A program made the position numbers and the translations under genes. Under the pieces are notes generated by a model. The model did no database searches. It had not been told where the DNA came from and saw only the letters and a program-made list of their open reading frames with translations. This document shows, piece by piece, positions 11,674 through 23,652 of a DNA stretch of 64,000 nucleotides. The stretch comes from Turritopsis dohrnii (Eukaryota > Cnidaria > Hydrozoa > Anthoathecata > Oceaniidae): the NCBI GenBank assembly GCA_027922465.2, contig BQMF02000003.1, positions 62,001 through 126,000 of the forward strand. The letters are read 5' to 3'. Numbering within the stretch: the first letter of the stretch is position 1; every line of letters begins with the position of its first letter.

Positions 11674-12536
11674 TCTATATATTAATAGCCGATTCTCTGT
11701 TTGTTTGTTTGTTTGTTTGTTTGTAAGTCACGCAAAATGGTAGATTGAGTTGTGAGCGAAATTATTTCTTTTTTTGTGTGCGACGTGAGTTCGAAACAAA
11801 TACATTGCAACCCCAATCGAACGTGACTTTTTATGGCTGGTGAACCAATAGAGATAACGTTTTGTTTTTATTATTATTGTTAGTTTTATATTCCACGTTG
11901 ACTTGGCTTTGAAAACAATACATCAACTAAATACAAAGAAACTAACTGATTAAACATTTTGGACAAAAAGCAACAGTGGCAGAACTTGGCAGCATGTTCG
12001 GTTTGCTACTAACTCTTGCCTGACTGTCTGAGACGGGTGAACTTTTTTTTTTAAGCAATCAAAATGTTTAAAAACCGATAGGTAAAAAAAGAGTATTATA
12101 TCAAAACAAAATGTGATTTTTTTTTTTTTTTTTTTGCTTTTCTTTTAACAAATTAATTTCTTCTTTTAATTGTTAAGCGTTCTGATCGAACGTTTTTTAT
12201 TCTATTTATTCAATTAGCACGTGCCTTTTTTCTCTCCTCCGTCGTGATGTTTTTAAGAAGAGAAACTATTTCTTCCTTACGTTAGATAGCACCCATGTTA
12301 GAGTGCGTAACTTTTTTAAAACAAAAGCTAATAAAAAGTTGAAGTTTTCTCTCTATACATTTTGAGTGTATTGTTACACTGATAAAAGATTGGTTTTATC
12401 AGAGGATGTGACTTCGAATATGCTTCTGGTTGAACACAAGTTGTACGAGCCGTTTATAAGGAAATTTGACGTTTATTGATACAGTGATACAGAGCATGTG
12501 AACATCGGCGGCGAGCGACGCCGCCTTGGCGGCTAG
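11674..12536 (+). mobile_element. Non-autonomous Helitron, copy 2 of a head-to-tail pair
   Basis: It has the same 5' end and the same 3' hairpin plus CTAG as copy 1, and the interior is close to collinear with small substitutions and poly(T) length changes. The base outside its right end is T, completing the A|T target together with the A left of copy 1. The two copies therefore occupy a single insertion site. Confidence 0.9.
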
Positions 12537-13810
12537 TGTGATGTTAATTTCGCAATAATTTGACAAATGATTGTTGGGGAATAGATACGGAACGTTTGCG
12601 GATAAGTCTTTCTGAGGCACCCTGTATGACAGAAATTAGGGTTGTGAATTCAGGCATTGCTACAATCATAAAAATTAAGGAGACGTTCTAAAAACCTCCA
12701 ATGCTCCTGGCGTTGATAAGACATAAGTTACATAATGGGCGAAGAATCGCGAAATTAAATGAATAGTAGTTTATGAAGCCTACCGAAAAAACTTGGAGAG
12801 GAGAAGATGGGGGAGTGAAGAACACGAGTAACACATTTTTGATTTTATTCCTTTTTATCAGATTTTCAAGAGTATTTGTGATCTTTTTTGTATTTTTCTC
12901 TTGTTTCGTTTCGTATACAAACAATTCGATATCTTTAAACTTCGTTTTTCTTGGAAAAAAAGGAAAAAAAAAAAGAAAAAAAGTACCCTGTTGAAAGCTT
13001 TACTAAAACACACCTGCACACTGTCACAGACAAAAAAAAAGACACTGAAATCAAAATGCATGTATATAACTTTGTGAAATCTTGAATATATGTTAGAAGT
13101 TTGTTTGTTGACACATCTGAGATTTCAAATAATTGACGTTAGTCTAAAAAGGCAAGGAGATGCTTTTTTTCCTGGATAGGACATTTTGTAAAATATTCAT
13201 GTACGTTTAAGGAGGGAAATGGCAACAATGATAATAGCCTTTTATATACAAAAAGAAACAAAAACAAAAAGATGTAAACAAAAACAATAACAAACAAATA
13301 AACAAACAGCAAGGAGGAGGAGATCGATAATTTTAGAATGTATATAATCCATGCTAAAAATTCACAAATAGAATATTTTTTCTCGATACGCGTGCAGGGG
13401 TATGTGTATATAATATATCTCACTAATCAGTTTCTCCAGTGATACATATATCAAAACAAGTAAAAAAGGGAGTCGTCAAACATAACGACTGTTTTAATCA
13501 GGAAAATAATCTTCGAAACCAATTCCTTCGAGTTTTATCTAAAACTTCTCTTGCGCTTTGAAAATAAGAACATTATTTCACACGACATTGTCGGTTTTGT
13601 GTCGAATTTTTCTTTCCTGTTTCCCTATCCGGCTGAGAAAACCCCTGTATCCATGGAAATAAATATACACGAATGTACATATAATACAAGCTGTTGTCCG
13701 CAGATTGGTTTATGTTCATACCGTTAAATATTGTTGGCAGAAAACATAACCGCCGTTGTCGTTGAAAAACAAACGATAACAGACGAGAATTATAAAAACA
13801 GGCGACAAAA
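12537..13810. other. gene-free stretch downstream of PAN3
   Basis: Homopolymer-rich AT DNA. The reading frames here are rich in F, K and I from poly(A)/poly(T) runs and are not credible. It contains the PAN3 3' flank. Confidence 0.4.
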
Positions 13811-16800
13811 TCACGTCGCCTCTGACGATTGGATCAGTTCGGAGAAAGCGGTTTCTAAACATGCTTTCAAGTCGTGATAGGAGACGACCAGAATGGACTG
13901 TTCGTCACGAGAGCTGAGACATATCCTTTCAGCTGAACCAACATCCAACTAAATAAATAAATAAATAAATAAATAAACAAATTCTTCAAAAATGTTAAAA
14001 GGGTTCGTAACAATGTTATTACTTAGATACAAAGGGGTCATCTTTACAGACTAATCAGTAAAAACATGCAATCTTGTGTTTTCCCTTGTTCGTAACCAAA
14101 ATGTATTAGCAAGCAATGCAATAGATCGCAAACGTCGTTAAACTTATAAAAGCAAAAACTTTTTTTGCCTTATTGAAGGCATTGCGTTAAAAAAATCTCA
14201 AATTCCTTATTTGATAGAAAGTAAAGTAATTCTTGCAGGTGTACCATTCAGCATTGCGCTTGCTTCGCACGCGAAAGGTTTGGATCCTGTATTACACAAC
14301 AATTTTCCATGAACTTTCCATGAACCATGAAGCTTGGATCCTGTATTTTCCATGACCTTTCCATATAAAAAGAAGAAACCTCACCTTGTTTAGTGTTGAA
14401 ACTATATGAGCAAAATCGATCCAGGCAGATCCCATATCAGTTACCTGGTGAAATAGGTAATCGCGAAAAAGTTTCAAAAGGTAACGATCTCCAGTTTCAG
14501 ACCACTCGTGATCGAGGCTGTACCTAATAAACAAAACAAAATTGAAACCTCGAGATAGAAGTTAACAACAGTGACACTCACAACTTGATGTAACCGACCA
14601 CGTGTGAAACTATTTTTACGGTAACGATTGAAATACAACAGTCCAACACTTACTGCAAACGTAAAGGGCCAACTACGAAAAATAGCACTTACTCAGAGCG
14701 TTCTAGTATAGTGCCCAATTTAGCAAGAATACGTAATAAACGGCCATTATCTAATTCCTACCACAGAAAGAATGAAGAATCGATTATTCATCAATCATAC
14801 AAAAATCAACCATCCAGATCGACTTTAAAAAACTTTATATCAAATAGCTATCAAATATCGATAACTGTTGAGAACTTCACCTTTGCAAGCTCACTCTCGA
14901 GCAAATCAGATTTGGCTTGAGTAGAATCAAGTTGACTATAAAACCTAGCACCAATCACAGGCATAACCTCATTGATATTGTGTGGACTTGACGTGACTTG
15001 ACTGCTTACAAGGTGCCTAAAATACCCCAAGAAGACATAGAAAAGGGGAAAAATAAAAATAGAAAGTAAAGTTTACGAGTTATAAATCTTCTTATATTGC
15101 CTCAAACAAAACAGGTGTCAATATAGAATTCATCGACACGTTCATTAAAGAAGATCAAAGTCAGCACTTTCCTCTGAATAGGCCTTAATTGTCAATTCAC
15201 CACGGCTACTTCAAATATGCTGTTAAATCCAATACTGTTGTAAATTGCAAGGTAGTTATGCAAAAACATAATTGCTAAATCAAAAACTAAAAAAATACTA
15301 TAAGAAGAAATTGTAGGATCGGAAGCGTATTATACCATATAAGTGTTTTCAAATCATTTGAATAATGCCTATCGACAAATTCTAGAGATTGGGCCATATT
15401 TTCTCGTTGCACAGCTTCAATAGAATAGCATGCAAGAGCGAGAATTAATCTTCCAAGAGCAGCCAGATCTTCTTGCTAGAAGATAGGAAATGAATTGAGA
15501 TGAACAAAGAAAAAGTAAGAGAAGCCCATCAAAATTTCAATTGAGTTGATAAATAGAAATTAAAACAATCATAGGTTCACCTGATAGTGAGAGACCATTG
15601 ATGAGTTCGTGTCCACGTCTGAAGTTAAAACATCCAGGATTCCTGCACAATTCAAACGCAGCCTAAAACGATAAACAGCAATCTAGATCCTCTCACGATG
15701 TTTGGATTTGTACTGAAGAAGATGCAACATTTGCATAAATGAAGAAATAACAAGAAATATTGTTATCATTTCAAAGTTGAAAATATGGTTAAGAATGATT
15801 AACCAAAATGTTCATTATGCAAAAAAAAAAAAAAATCTACAAAAATAATAACGAGCATGATATTTTCAACAAAATAATAAAAATGAAGAAGGCTGCAAAT
15901 TGCATTGCCAAACTAATGACCTGCAATTTCCAATCAACAGAACTTTAGTGGGATCAATTATACGACAGCATAAACCATTGCTATGTATTTGTCGAATAGC
16001 TGCAGTTAGTTGGATTACGTAACTCCATATCAACCTTTCTGGCATGACCTTTTGTGTAGATTTATTGGTGCTATTATAACTTGATGAAGAGTTATGCGAT
16101 GACCATGAATAATTTCCGGAGTCCACTGCCGGAGGACTACGTGCTTGCGAACCAGAAAAATGACGACTCATTAACGTCTCTGCACCAGGGTAATAGGAAT
16201 AAATAAACACAAGTGCTAAAAATTAGAATGGGAAAATAAACTTTCTTCTTCACCTTTTATATGCAGCTTAAAATATATTCATAGAATATGCTAGAATAAG
16301 TAGTATTTTAGCAGATACTAACATGTATCACCAAATGCTTTTGTGGTAAAGGCTTCTTTTAGTGGCACTATGTTTGAATTGATCAGCTTCTTCCACTTTT
16401 CCACACTACTTACTGCTTTTGGGTTCAGCAAGCGAAATCCTAAAATTAATGACGTGAAATTATTTATAGATGGTAAACTTTAGGTCACAATTTGATTGCT
16501 GACGAGCAAATTTGTTGAAAAATCACTGCAAGGGAGTGCATTTCTTATATACACATTATTTCAATAAAAGTGCTCTTCTTTGCAGTGATTGCAGCTTCTG
16601 TTGCATGGCAACTACATTACACAATACTGACAAATCTCAGCTAATTGCGATTTTCATAACATATTAATATGCATCAAATATGATTGTGTGTATTGTATCA
16701 GTTATTTTTTATTAGTTCCTTTTATTTCTAAAACATGAGCTTTCTAGAAAAAAAAAATGGAAAAAAAATTCTTTGAAAAAAAAAGTTTTCTTTTTACCTG

Positions 16801-18675
16801 GAAAAATGATAAAATGACTTATAAACTTTAATTACTTTCTATCTTTGTAATATTTAAAACATGACATAAAGGAAAGCGGGATGCTTCGAATTTTAAAATA
16901 TCGTGTATATAAAGCCAATCCTTAACAGCTAAATTTGTAGTGCTTTCAAATTGTAAGCCAATAAATATCTACAGCACAACACTATACATGTGAAAAAGAC
17001 TACGGCTGCTACAGATACTGACAGGAAGATATAAGTGCTCACCATGGATACGTCTCATACAGTAATGAATACCATCTTTAGAATTGACAACACGATAACA
17101 AGTTGAGGTGTATCTTAATAATTGTTGACCCTAAATTAATTCATTGTAATGCTTAACACTCATTACTATTGCAATCTGGTTTCCATTGTCTATCAATAAT
17201 GATTTTAATCTCACAACCTTCTTATCACCATCGTTTTTTTGTATTTATAGGATAGCTTATCCATAAATAATGATTTTCTTTCGCTATACCTGGGAAGGAA
17301 GTTTTACGTCTTCTAAAGGATGTAAGCTGTGGTAATTCTCAATGTTTTCAGGGAAACCTTAAAACAGAAAGCAAAATGACAATATAGTGTAAAATGATTG
17401 AACATGCATGATGAACAAAGAATGTATTAACAACATGAATAACAAGAAAACAAAAAACTGTGACTAGATGTAAAAGTAAGTAGAATACGAAGGAAAATGA
17501 AGTTCATACCACTATCTTTAACATCGGATAATATGAGTGACCGTTGCTTTTGCAATTCCTAAATAATAACAAAAGAAATAAATGAAATAGATTGACGTAA
17601 ATGCTTAAAAGATAGAGAGATGTCTTTATCTTACCATTCTCATTTGCTGCGTCATGAAATAAGATGTCTTGTCAGTTTTGTGACCAGAGAATTGCAACGG
17701 ATGAATATTGCGCTGACGTGATACGTGATTTTGTTGGTACGCCTTTTCGACATTCTAAGCACAAAAACCAACAAAGAAATTATTTTGCATACTAGTGAAC
17801 TATTGCAAAGGCCCAATCCACTTCAACACTGTAACATTAGAATGTGTTTAAGATGGATGTAATTATGATACTAGAATAGGTTTAGTTCATTATTTCAAAT
17901 TGGCTTTTATAGCGTATCAGAAAAATATAAACTGTAATTTCCAGAATCGAATTAAAAACCGTCAATCATTACATCATGATTGCTGTCGGTGTTTTTAAGT
18001 TTATGTTTGATTTGTATCAGATGTCTTCATTTTGTTTACTTACAGGTTGCAGAAGTCGCATCCTCCGAAACTGTTGCAGCAACATTTCGGTTGATTGCTC
18101 TTTGCTTTGCTGATTTTTCGGATACAAGCGTTGTTTACTTTGTTCCAAGTGCTTAGAAACATTTGCTACTCCTGGCAAGAATGTTGCTGCATTATTTGAA
18201 CCAGGTGTGAATGCTGAATCATCTTTAAACAAAATTAAAAATCAATGAAAAAAACTTTTTAAATTATACACAGCATACAAAAATAGCACAAAACACAAAA
18301 CAATTAGTGACTGAACTGGTGGCAAGCATCTCATATAATGCAATGCTGATAACTTCCGAGCACCAGAACAGAAATGAGAACAATAATCCAAACTTTCCAA
18401 AAGTCATCCAAATTAAATTTTTAGTCTTAGCTTTTACCTTCACTGCTGTAGTAGTCTTGTCTTTGCTGTGTTAAGCCATTCCCTGAAACATGCTGAAACT
18501 GACAAGCATCACCATAAAAACAATAGCCATTATTCATAAAATAACGACATTTGACATTAGTTTGTCTACTTCCATTGCTGCTACCACGAAAGTGTTGTGG
18601 TGATGGGTAGTCCCCAACACTGCTTTCACTAGCAGCATACGCATGATAGCTGCTGTCACTGGAATAGCTTTCCAT
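13811..18675 (-). CDS. PAN3: PAN3, regulatory subunit of the PAN2-PAN3 poly(A) deadenylase
   Basis: Fourteen exons, all in phase, give 612 residues: 18438-18675, 18044-18222, 17635-17754, 17510-17558, 17290-17357, 17043-17130, 16323-16439, 15921-16215, 15581-15662, 15336-15475, 14881-15001, 14693-14757, 14385-14523, 13811-13948. The protein recruits the PAN2 nuclease to poly(A)-binding protein and poly(A) tails in the cytoplasm. In order: a CCCH zinc finger (C43, C52, C58, H62), a PAM2-like motif (SNNAATFLP, about 88-96), a pseudokinase domain (ending with [10 protein letters not shown]), a coiled coil ([17 protein letters not shown]), and the C-terminal knob ([15 protein letters not shown]). 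The start is the first in-frame ATG after an AG at about 18697; an upstream GTG is in frame. It is shorter than vertebrate PAN3 (nearly 900) because the low-complexity N-terminal linkers are short. Confidence 0.96.
13951..13980. repeat. (AAAT)n microsatellite forming the pyrimidine tract of the last PAN3 intron
   Basis: About seven ATAA units. On the minus strand this reads (TTTA)n and runs straight into the AG that starts the last PAN3 exon, so the polypyrimidine tract is made by a length-variable repeat. Confidence 0.8.
16503..16602 (+). repeat. Short dispersed inverted-repeat element inside PAN3 intron (copy 1)
   Basis: The hairpin arms AAATCACTGCAA and TTTGCAGTGATT enclose about 70 bp. 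The same sequence, reverse-complemented, occurs at about 29410-29512, including GCAAATTTGTT before the arm and ATTTCAATAAAA in the middle. It is probably a small MITE. Confidence 0.65.
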
Positions 18676-18974
18676 GTTTTCCTTCACATTGACTCTGTAT
18701 CATGAAATTGTGTTTGGCTATGAGTGATAATCTTTGTACCATGATAAACTAACTGGTTGAATTGTGTAGAGTAAATGTTCATTCTAAACAGTGAGCACAT
18801 AAAATGATACAATATATCCAGATGATATAGCAGGAAAGCATTTTAAATATAAAAAGTATTAACCTATTCAAAATAGACATGGTGTTTTCTATGATTTAGA
18901 AGGAAAACCTTTATAATTTATCACAAATGTTTAAAAAATTCTTTAGTTTGCTATTATCATCTTTGATATTTTTA

Positions 18975-19169
18975 GCAATGAAACAATAATAATTAACAAG
19001 ATGCCCTGAACGGGCAGAAAGATTTCTGCAAAATCTGTCAAAGCATGAGAAATGAAATATGTTATGACATTTATGAAATTTGACAAAAAATATTGCATGA
19101 TTAAGTGGGCTAGAACCACCGACCTTTCGGTTAACAGACGAGTGCACTAGCCAACTGCGCCACAGAACC
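18975..19169 (-). mobile_element. tRNA-Asn-derived SINE
   Basis: The minus strand at 19098-19169 reads as a tRNA with A box TGGCGCAGTTGGC, anticodon loop CTGTTAACC (GTT, Asn) and B box GGTTCTAGCC. The acceptor stem is mispaired, and a tail continues for over 100 bp, ending in a block at 18993-19039 (GCAGAAATC, GCCC, GGGCATCTTGTTAA). That block also occurs near 20110-20152. A head plus conserved tail is a SINE rather than a working tRNA gene. Confidence 0.7.
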
Positions 19170-20109
19170 TATCTGTATTGTATTATACACGTTTTTTTTA
19201 CTCTTCTGCTTACAAAACGTTGAGAACTTCTTTTTAGTTAGAAAAGGATGATCACAGTCCAAGATAATTATCAATTTCTTCTATAAGTTTTCTTTTTTAT
19301 CTTAAAATATGATGTCTTAAAACCATTTAATATTGATCAAAAGAAACTTTTGTAAATCTTTCGCTGACATGCAATACACAGTGCTTTGCTTTAATGTAAA
19401 TGCACACATGAAATTTCAAAAAACTGCTAGGTTTGGACAGCAGAAAAAAAAAAAAGAAAAAGAAAAACCAAAGCTGGTTTTCATAGATTTCTTGCTTTCG
19501 CAGAAATCGAATAAAAAACAACAGGTGAATGGAAAATATTTTGTCTTATGGAACAAAAAATGAAATAGGGTCATGTTTACAATCTGCCATTGCAGAGATA
19601 TTGGCAGAAGATTTCAGTGTCTTATTATTGGATTTCTGCGAAAGCAAAAAATACCTTAAAACCGACTTTAGTTTTTCTTCTTCTGCTGTCCATATTATAT
19701 ATTTATATATTTATATTTATATATATAAAGTAAAGAGGTGGGTGAATAAGACACAAACAATGTGGAGGTTGCCACAATGCGTTTCACGTCTGTTGATGAT
19801 TTTCAAGTGGTTACAATCTCTTTTATGTTACCATTTTTATTATAAGGCTGTTTCTAAGCAACAATATCTGACGTTAGGAAATGGAAATGGAAAATGGGTG
19901 TGTTAACTCCTCCGGTTTAGACTAGGTCTGTATTGGTTGATTCTGATTTTGGCGAGATCCTTACTTTTTCTTAATTTTTGTTTGTCTGTTGTCGCCACAG
20001 TGTAAACTTTGTAAAAATTCTTGGGTGGTTGAGGGTTAGGGTCAGGCTTTTGTCTCGTACTTTCAAATTCCTTTGAAGTTTGGTGATCAGAATCACACTT
20101 TGCATTAGC
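19170..20109. other. gene-free stretch
   Basis: No exon recognised. Frames here start in poly(A)-rich sequence and are not credible. A short TA-rich microsatellite lies near 19696-19728. Confidence 0.35.
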
Positions 20110-20152
20110 TGACAAAGCAGAAATCCTTTTGCCCATTAGGGCATCTTGTTAA
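20110..20152 (+). repeat. Copy of the SINE 3' conserved block
   Basis: It matches 18993-19039 in reverse complement (GACAAAGCAGAAATCC, then GGGCATCTTGTTAA) and, more weakly, 50216-50251. No clear tRNA head precedes it, so it is a truncated SINE. Confidence 0.6.
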
Positions 20153-21683
20153 GCTCTTGAATGAAGAAGTATGCTGTGTGTGATATGTGTCTTTTTACAT
20201 ACAGAGATTTAGTTACATTTTTCTGTGTTACCTCTGTAAACAAACATTTCAAAGTTATTACTAGCCTTAATATTCTTATCAACTAAAAAAAGTATATATA
20301 TATAAATATACTGTAACTTCTTGGTGTTTCAGTAACTTTCCATTTTGTTTATCTAAAGATTTTATCAAATTTAATTATTTATATACTGTTCACATATCAG
20401 TGACTGATTTTGTGAACTGCCAATACCAAATAAATCAATAATAATAATAATGTAACAAAAGAAACAAAAAATATTTTATACACTATATATATTTGCATAT
20501 ATTTTATCCTCTTCTTTCATTCATTTGCATCCTTCACCTTGTTTTACCATTAATGAAAATGTATAAGAAATGCTTACAAACTTTAAAAGCCAACCACAAT
20601 TTGAAAGTAAAGCTAAAATTATATTGCAAGTTCTATTCTTTTGACACCAATCTGGCAAAAATAAAAAAACGCTTTCTCGCTTGGCTCTTAATGCACGACA
20701 TTTGACTTTTTTCAAGCTTTATTTTCTTTCTATAGACAAAAATGTTTGAATGATTTTCACTGCATCATGCACGACATTTGGTTAAGAAAACAGACGCTTC
20801 TGTGTCGTCTGGTGTGTGTCGTTGTAGTTTTTTATATAGATACATAAGCAGAGGTACACATACCCGCTGCAATGGTGGGGAATCCACACACACTACTTAA
20901 GTTAATACCACCTTCATTATTATCAATATGATTCTTCTTTTCCAAAAGCAAAGCAATAACAGAAATACTATAAACAACACGGACAACAGACGACGGCGGC
21001 GGCGCGAAAAGATCAAATAAATGAAAGTGAAAAGACACGAAGTTGTCATTACAAAATAATGGAGATCTAATAGATTCAGCTATGGATAAAAATAAAAATA
21101 CAAGTTCGATTTTTGTTTTAATGAGCTGGAAGATTTTGACAAAACATTTTTACGAATTTGTTTTGGTTGCATGTTGATCTAAAACTAAAACTTTATTATT
21201 TTTGTTCCTGCAGCTAATATTTTGGATCAGCCTCGATTTGGCGGGTGCTTTTAGAAAAATACTTCCCGCAATGCAGTTCTGAGGCGCCTGCGTTTCCGTG
21301 AAATGCTGTGTTTCTACCATATGTTTCTACTAACAACCTCTAGGTGAAATTATTGTTTACAAATCGATGCAAGATGTCTACTGTACTGACCTTAAACGAT
21401 AATCAAAAACAAATTCTGCGTTTTTTACTCTTGCAGTCAAAAATTATTAGGTACTATTTTTTAACTCCATTCGAAACCCTACCACAGAGAGGGGTGCGAA
21501 AAGGAAATATAGTACACTGTTTTTTTATAAGCAACAAGTTTACAAACAAACCTAAAATTTTCTCAAAACGTTTAAGCAACAGTACTACGTACGAGGATCT
21601 CTTAGATAAATTAGCAACATGAAATTTTAAAATGATTCAACACTAGCATAGTTACAGTTTATTTTTAAAAATTGTTACACTAT
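20153..21683. other. gene-free stretch
   Basis: I see no exon with conserved protein similarity. A GC-richer patch near 20985-21005 (ACGACGGCGGCGGCGCG) and another at 21235-21300 could be regulatory, but nothing specific can be named. Confidence 0.3.
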
Positions 21684-21757
21684 GGGATCGTCTCCAAAAT
21701 ATCGATTAAAATTCGCTTAATTTTATCGCTTATGATTTTTTTGTTTAGCGATTGTAA

Positions 21758-22177
21758 GGGGTCAGTCACAAATCGATTTTAGGTTCAAATAACGTCATAT
21801 GACGTTACGAATATTACCCACCCACCCACCACCCATAACGTCATATGTCGAAAATGGGCAAAAATCGATGTAATTGAGTATTTCTGTAAAAACGCTAGTT
21901 AGTTAAAAAAAACATCATACATTACCATCTCCCAACAACAACACACATAGATTCAGAACATAGCCGACCATATATAAAACTGGAAAATAACCCGAATTAC
22001 CACAATCGGGAAATCTTACAAAAAGAACCACGGTAGTGGAGAGTGTTCTCGCAAAAAATAGCACTTTCAAAATCGATGTTTCTGTTATGAATTTTTTAAC
22101 GTCACTTGAATTAACCCACCCACCCACTAACGTCATATGACGTTATCTAAACCTAAAATCGATTTGTGACTGACCCC
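21758..22177. mobile_element. 420-bp palindromic MITE nested in the 2-kb element, TAA target duplication
   Basis: The ends GGGGTCAGTCACAAATCGAT and its inverse are followed inward by inverted TAACGTCATATGACGTTA palindromes and (ACCC)n runs. TAA flanks both ends. A 3-bp TAA duplication suggests a Harbinger-type source. Being nested, it is younger than its host element. Confidence 0.85.
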
Positions 22178-23055
22178 TAAACGAATATAATGTGAATCAA
22201 ATCGTTAGAATATAAGCGATTAAATTTAACCAATTTTCCTATAAGCGAATGTTAATCGATTTGCGTAAGCGATTTTAAGCGAATTGAAGTTTGAAAAATA
22301 CTTTGTTTGGAAATATTTTGTTTACATGCATGTATTTCTCTTGTTTCTCTTATTTTTCAGATGTTTCAGATTCAACCGGCAAAAAGATTATAGCTTCTTT
22401 GAATTTGCCTAGTATTTTGTTTTCCTTTTACCGACGTATTACAACAAGGTTTTTTCTGCTTTTTGAAAATCTTATCATGATTGGGTCTATCAATGGACAA
22501 GAAAGCTAAATTATGACATCACCCAAGCCAATGTTTTCACCACTCAAACACGAAAGAAACGTTTCAGATTTTGCTTGCGATGCTCACACTCACTGAAAAT
22601 GTTTTTCGAAAAGAAAATGTAAATAAAAACTAAAAACCGTTGCTATCGCCGTAATAAGATTATTTGTTTACATCATAGATTCCATGTTTCATTATGTGAC
22701 CATCCAAGGGATTTTGATGACAAACAATATAAATAAAATAAAGTAACGGTATATTTTGTTAGAATATGAAAAGTAGGATTCACCTACTCACTACGTTTCG
22801 TTTCATTCAACGTCTATGTATGTTTATATTTTTCATATTCCCATGCGCAAGTTTTCGAAGTTGGAACATAACCGGGAGTATTACATCTAATTGCTATTTT
22901 GCCAAATAAAAATAAAAAGTTCATGAAAAACGTTTTTTATTGATAAGGATGTCTACACTCTCAAAAGATGTTGTTGTTATCGCGACTTCAGCATTATTTT
23001 GAAAACTCAATGTGACGGATGTATAATTACAGGTAGCACGTGTTAGTGTTTAATA

Positions 23056-23285
23056 ATGAACTGGTTACCTGGTTCTTATTCAGTTAGAGATAAAAGAAAC
23101 AACAGTTTGTTCTCAGGTTGCTACAAATAGAAACCGTCTGCTATAATTCTTTTTTGTTTAAGTTGTTCTACCGCTGTTATGTGAAATGAACTGGTTCACA
23201 TTCAGTTTAAGAAAAAAGAAAAAAAAAAAGTTTGTTACTACCAATAGGAACCGTCCCTTATATGCAATTCTTTTTTGAGTTGTTC
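23056..23285. repeat. Imperfect direct duplication (about 115-130 bp) within the 2-kb element
   Basis: Both units contain AATGAACTGGTT, a purine-rich AAAAGAAA run, AGTTTGTT, GGAACCGTC or GAAACCGTC, and AATTCTTTTTTG followed by AGTTGTTC. The copies differ by substitutions and small gaps. Confidence 0.6.
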
Positions 23286-23652
23286 GATTGATATTCTGGT
23301 ATATTCCTTGGGGGAATGTTTATCAGAATTTTAATCAACACTTGTGAGCGATATAGAATGTGATAAAGTGATTCATGTGAGCGATTCATATGAAGCGAAA
23401 AAGGGATTCATGTGAAGTGGAAAAGCGATTAAGTGATTAAGTTCAGCGGATTTTTATCGATTTTTGCCAATGATAAGCAAATTATAAGCGAAAAATAAAC
23501 GATTTAAATGATTGAAAATTTGTTTGATAGTTTGCACAAATCGCTTAAATATTAAAGTAAGCGATTCATTAAGCGCTTTTTCCGAAAATCGCTAGCGTAA
23601 ATTCGCTAATAAGCGCTTATTATATCGCTTATAATTTGGAGACGATCCCTAT

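Larger units (their letters stand above)
21684..23649. mobile_element. About 2-kb non-autonomous TIR transposon rich in sub-terminal AAGCGATT words
   Basis: The ends GGGATCGTCTCCAAA and TTTGGAGACGATCCC are inverted, with TAT outside both (21681-21683 and 23650-23652). Both sub-terminal regions are packed with short words such as AAGCGATT, TAAGCGA and TCGCTTA in both directions, like transposase-binding arrays of hAT-type elements. No transposase frame is present. The left arm has been split by another MITE (21758-22177). An internal duplication lies at 23056-23285. The superfamily is uncertain. Confidence 0.7.

Noticed and set aside
12688..13423. Several overlapping frames on both strands downstream of PAN3
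   Set aside because: Composition is set by poly(A)/poly(T) runs; no domains.
19098..19169. Functional tRNA-Asn gene on the minus strand
   Set aside because: Acceptor stem is mispaired and a SINE-like tail follows with a block repeated elsewhere, so it is a SINE head.
22291..22509. Possible transposase in the 2-kb TIR element
   Set aside because: Short, AT-driven frame without DDE or zinc-finger motifs.
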